Shown here: positions 13,227-13,840 of the stretch, piece by piece
How the letters are laid out: the number at the start of each line of letters is the position of its first letter
Position numbering within the stretch: position 1 is the first letter of the stretch
Origin: Bacillota bacterium
GTDB taxonomy: Bacteria > Bacillota > Clostridia > UBA1381
Reading direction: 5' to 3'
Length of the DNA stretch: 13,840 nucleotides
NCBI GenBank assembly: GCA_021203665.1
Contig: JAJQAT010000040.1
Coordinates: 1 to 13,840 of the forward strand
Program-made: the position numbers and the translations under genes
Notes under the pieces: model-generated
Told to the model about the DNA's origin: nothing
Seen by the model: the letters and a program-made list of their open reading frames with translations, nothing else
Database searches by the model: none

Positions 13227-13840
13227 TTAATTTTTCGGAACTGTTTCCCAATCCTTAAGGAATCTCTCGATACCCTTGTCTGTAAGCGGGTGATTAATCA
13301 TCTGAGCGATTACCTTATAGGGAACGGTTGCAATATCGCAGCCGGCTCTTGCCGCGTCGATAACATGGATAGGATGTCTGATGCTTGCGGCGATAATTTC
13401 GGTTTTGATGTCGTGCAGCTTGAATATGTCGGAAATTTCCTCGATAAGAATCATTCCGTTTGAACCGATGTCATCAAGTCTGCCGAGGAACGGACTTACA
13501 TATGTCGCGCCCGCTCTTGCCGCCAAAAGCGCCTGAGCAGCCGAGAAAATAAGAGTTACATTAGTCTTTATGCCGAGCTTTGTAAGCTGCTTAACAGCCT
13601 TAAGACCCTCCGCGCACATCGGAATTTTGATAACGATGTTCTTATTGATAGCCGCGAGAGGCTTAGCCTCCTCAACCATCTTGTCAGCCTCGAGAGAGAT
13701 AACCTCCGCGCTGATAGGTCCGTCCACGATGGTTGTTATTTCCTTAACCACCTCGACAAAATCTCTGCCCTCCTTAGCTATAAGCGACGGATTTGTCGTT
13801 ACGCCGCAAATAACACCCATATCGTTAGCCTGTCTTATTT
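13227..13840 (-). CDS. tal: Small transaldolase-family protein (TalC/FSA type), 5' end missing (window edge)
   Basis: Class I (Schiff-base) aldolase of the pentose phosphate pathway, transferring dihydroxyacetone units between sugar phosphates. The frame continues past the Met at 13820 to the window edge, reading I-R-Q-A-N-D before it, so that Met (the usual internal MGVICGVTTNPS context) is not the start; about 18 residues are missing, giving an expected total near 215. Numbering from that Met, K65 in VIKIP is the Schiff-base lysine. E39 lies 26 residues before it and F111 46 residues after it; at these positions E. coli fructose-6-phosphate aldolase has Q59 and Y131 relative to K85. Glu and Phe there are characteristic of true transaldolases, so transaldolase is favoured over F6P aldolase. 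TAA stop at 13227-13229. Convergent with the ATPase operon. Confidence 0.92.
   Translation of the reverse strand, partial: IRQANDMGVICGVTTNPSLIAKEGRDFVEVVKEITTIVDGPISAEVISLEADKMVEEAKPLAAINKNIVIKIPMCAEGLKAVKQLTKLGIKTNVTLIFSAAQALLAARAGATYVSPFLGRLDDIGSNGMILIEEISDIFKLHDIKTEIIAASIRHPIHVIDAARAGCDIATVPYKVIAQMINHPLTDKGIERFLKDWETVPKN

Noticed and set aside
13818..13820. ATG (minus strand) as the transaldolase start
   Set aside because: Codons for I-R-Q-A-N-D precede it in frame, as in full-length family members; the true start lies outside the window.

Overview
The window reads as an ordinary chromosomal segment from a member of the Clostridia (Bacillota). The grounds are a bacterial V-type (V/A-type) ATPase operon, strong purine-rich Shine-Dalgarno sites before nearly every gene, the paired UPF0237/UPF0210 genes, a Bacillota-style aspartokinase and mixed GC content. 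An uncultured gut-type Clostridia lineage would fit, but genus cannot be read from the sequence. No mobile element, CRISPR array, rRNA or tRNA is visible.

Layout. Bases 1-13175 form one uninterrupted co-directional (+) run of 14 genes with short gaps and no U-tailed intrinsic terminator until the end. (a) 1-2062: the 3' part of homoserine kinase (thrB), then aspartokinase (lysC), two enzymes of the aspartate-family amino acid pathway. lysC carries a strong in-frame internal ribosome-binding site that would yield a separate regulatory (beta) subunit. (b) 2063-2171: the longest gap in the run (109 bases), with two long inverted repeats that cannot fold at the same time, the second touching the rlmB Shine-Dalgarno. 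(c) 2172-4584: rlmB (23S rRNA Gm methyltransferase family), then a small ACT-domain protein (UPF0237) and a 455-residue UPF0210 protein, a conserved pair of unknown function. (d) 4618-13175: a nine-gene V-type ATPase operon in the order G/H-like stalk, C(d), I(a), K(c), F, E, A, B, D. This is a complete set for a rotary ATPase: A3B3 catalytic head, D-F rotor, C(d) connector, K membrane ring, I stator, E plus G/H peripheral stalks. (e) 13174-13217: a strong intrinsic terminator. (f) 13227-13840, minus strand, convergent: a small transaldolase-family protein running off the right edge.

How the parts work together. The ATPase genes make a single machine that couples ATP hydrolysis or synthesis to ion movement across the membrane. 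The upstream genes serve amino acid synthesis and ribosome maturation. No clear promoter separates them from the ATPase genes, so co-transcription is possible, although an internal promoter inside the UPF0210 gene cannot be excluded. Several annotated-looking starts were moved to the downstream start that has proper Shine-Dalgarno spacing: G/H-like 4618, C 4942, K 7925, D 12552.

Nothing here amounts to a clearly new system. The items most worth following up are the competing hairpins before rlmB, the internal lysC start, the UPF0237-UPF0210 pair, the hairpin after the K-subunit gene, and the three-copy 11-mer in the terminal hairpin.
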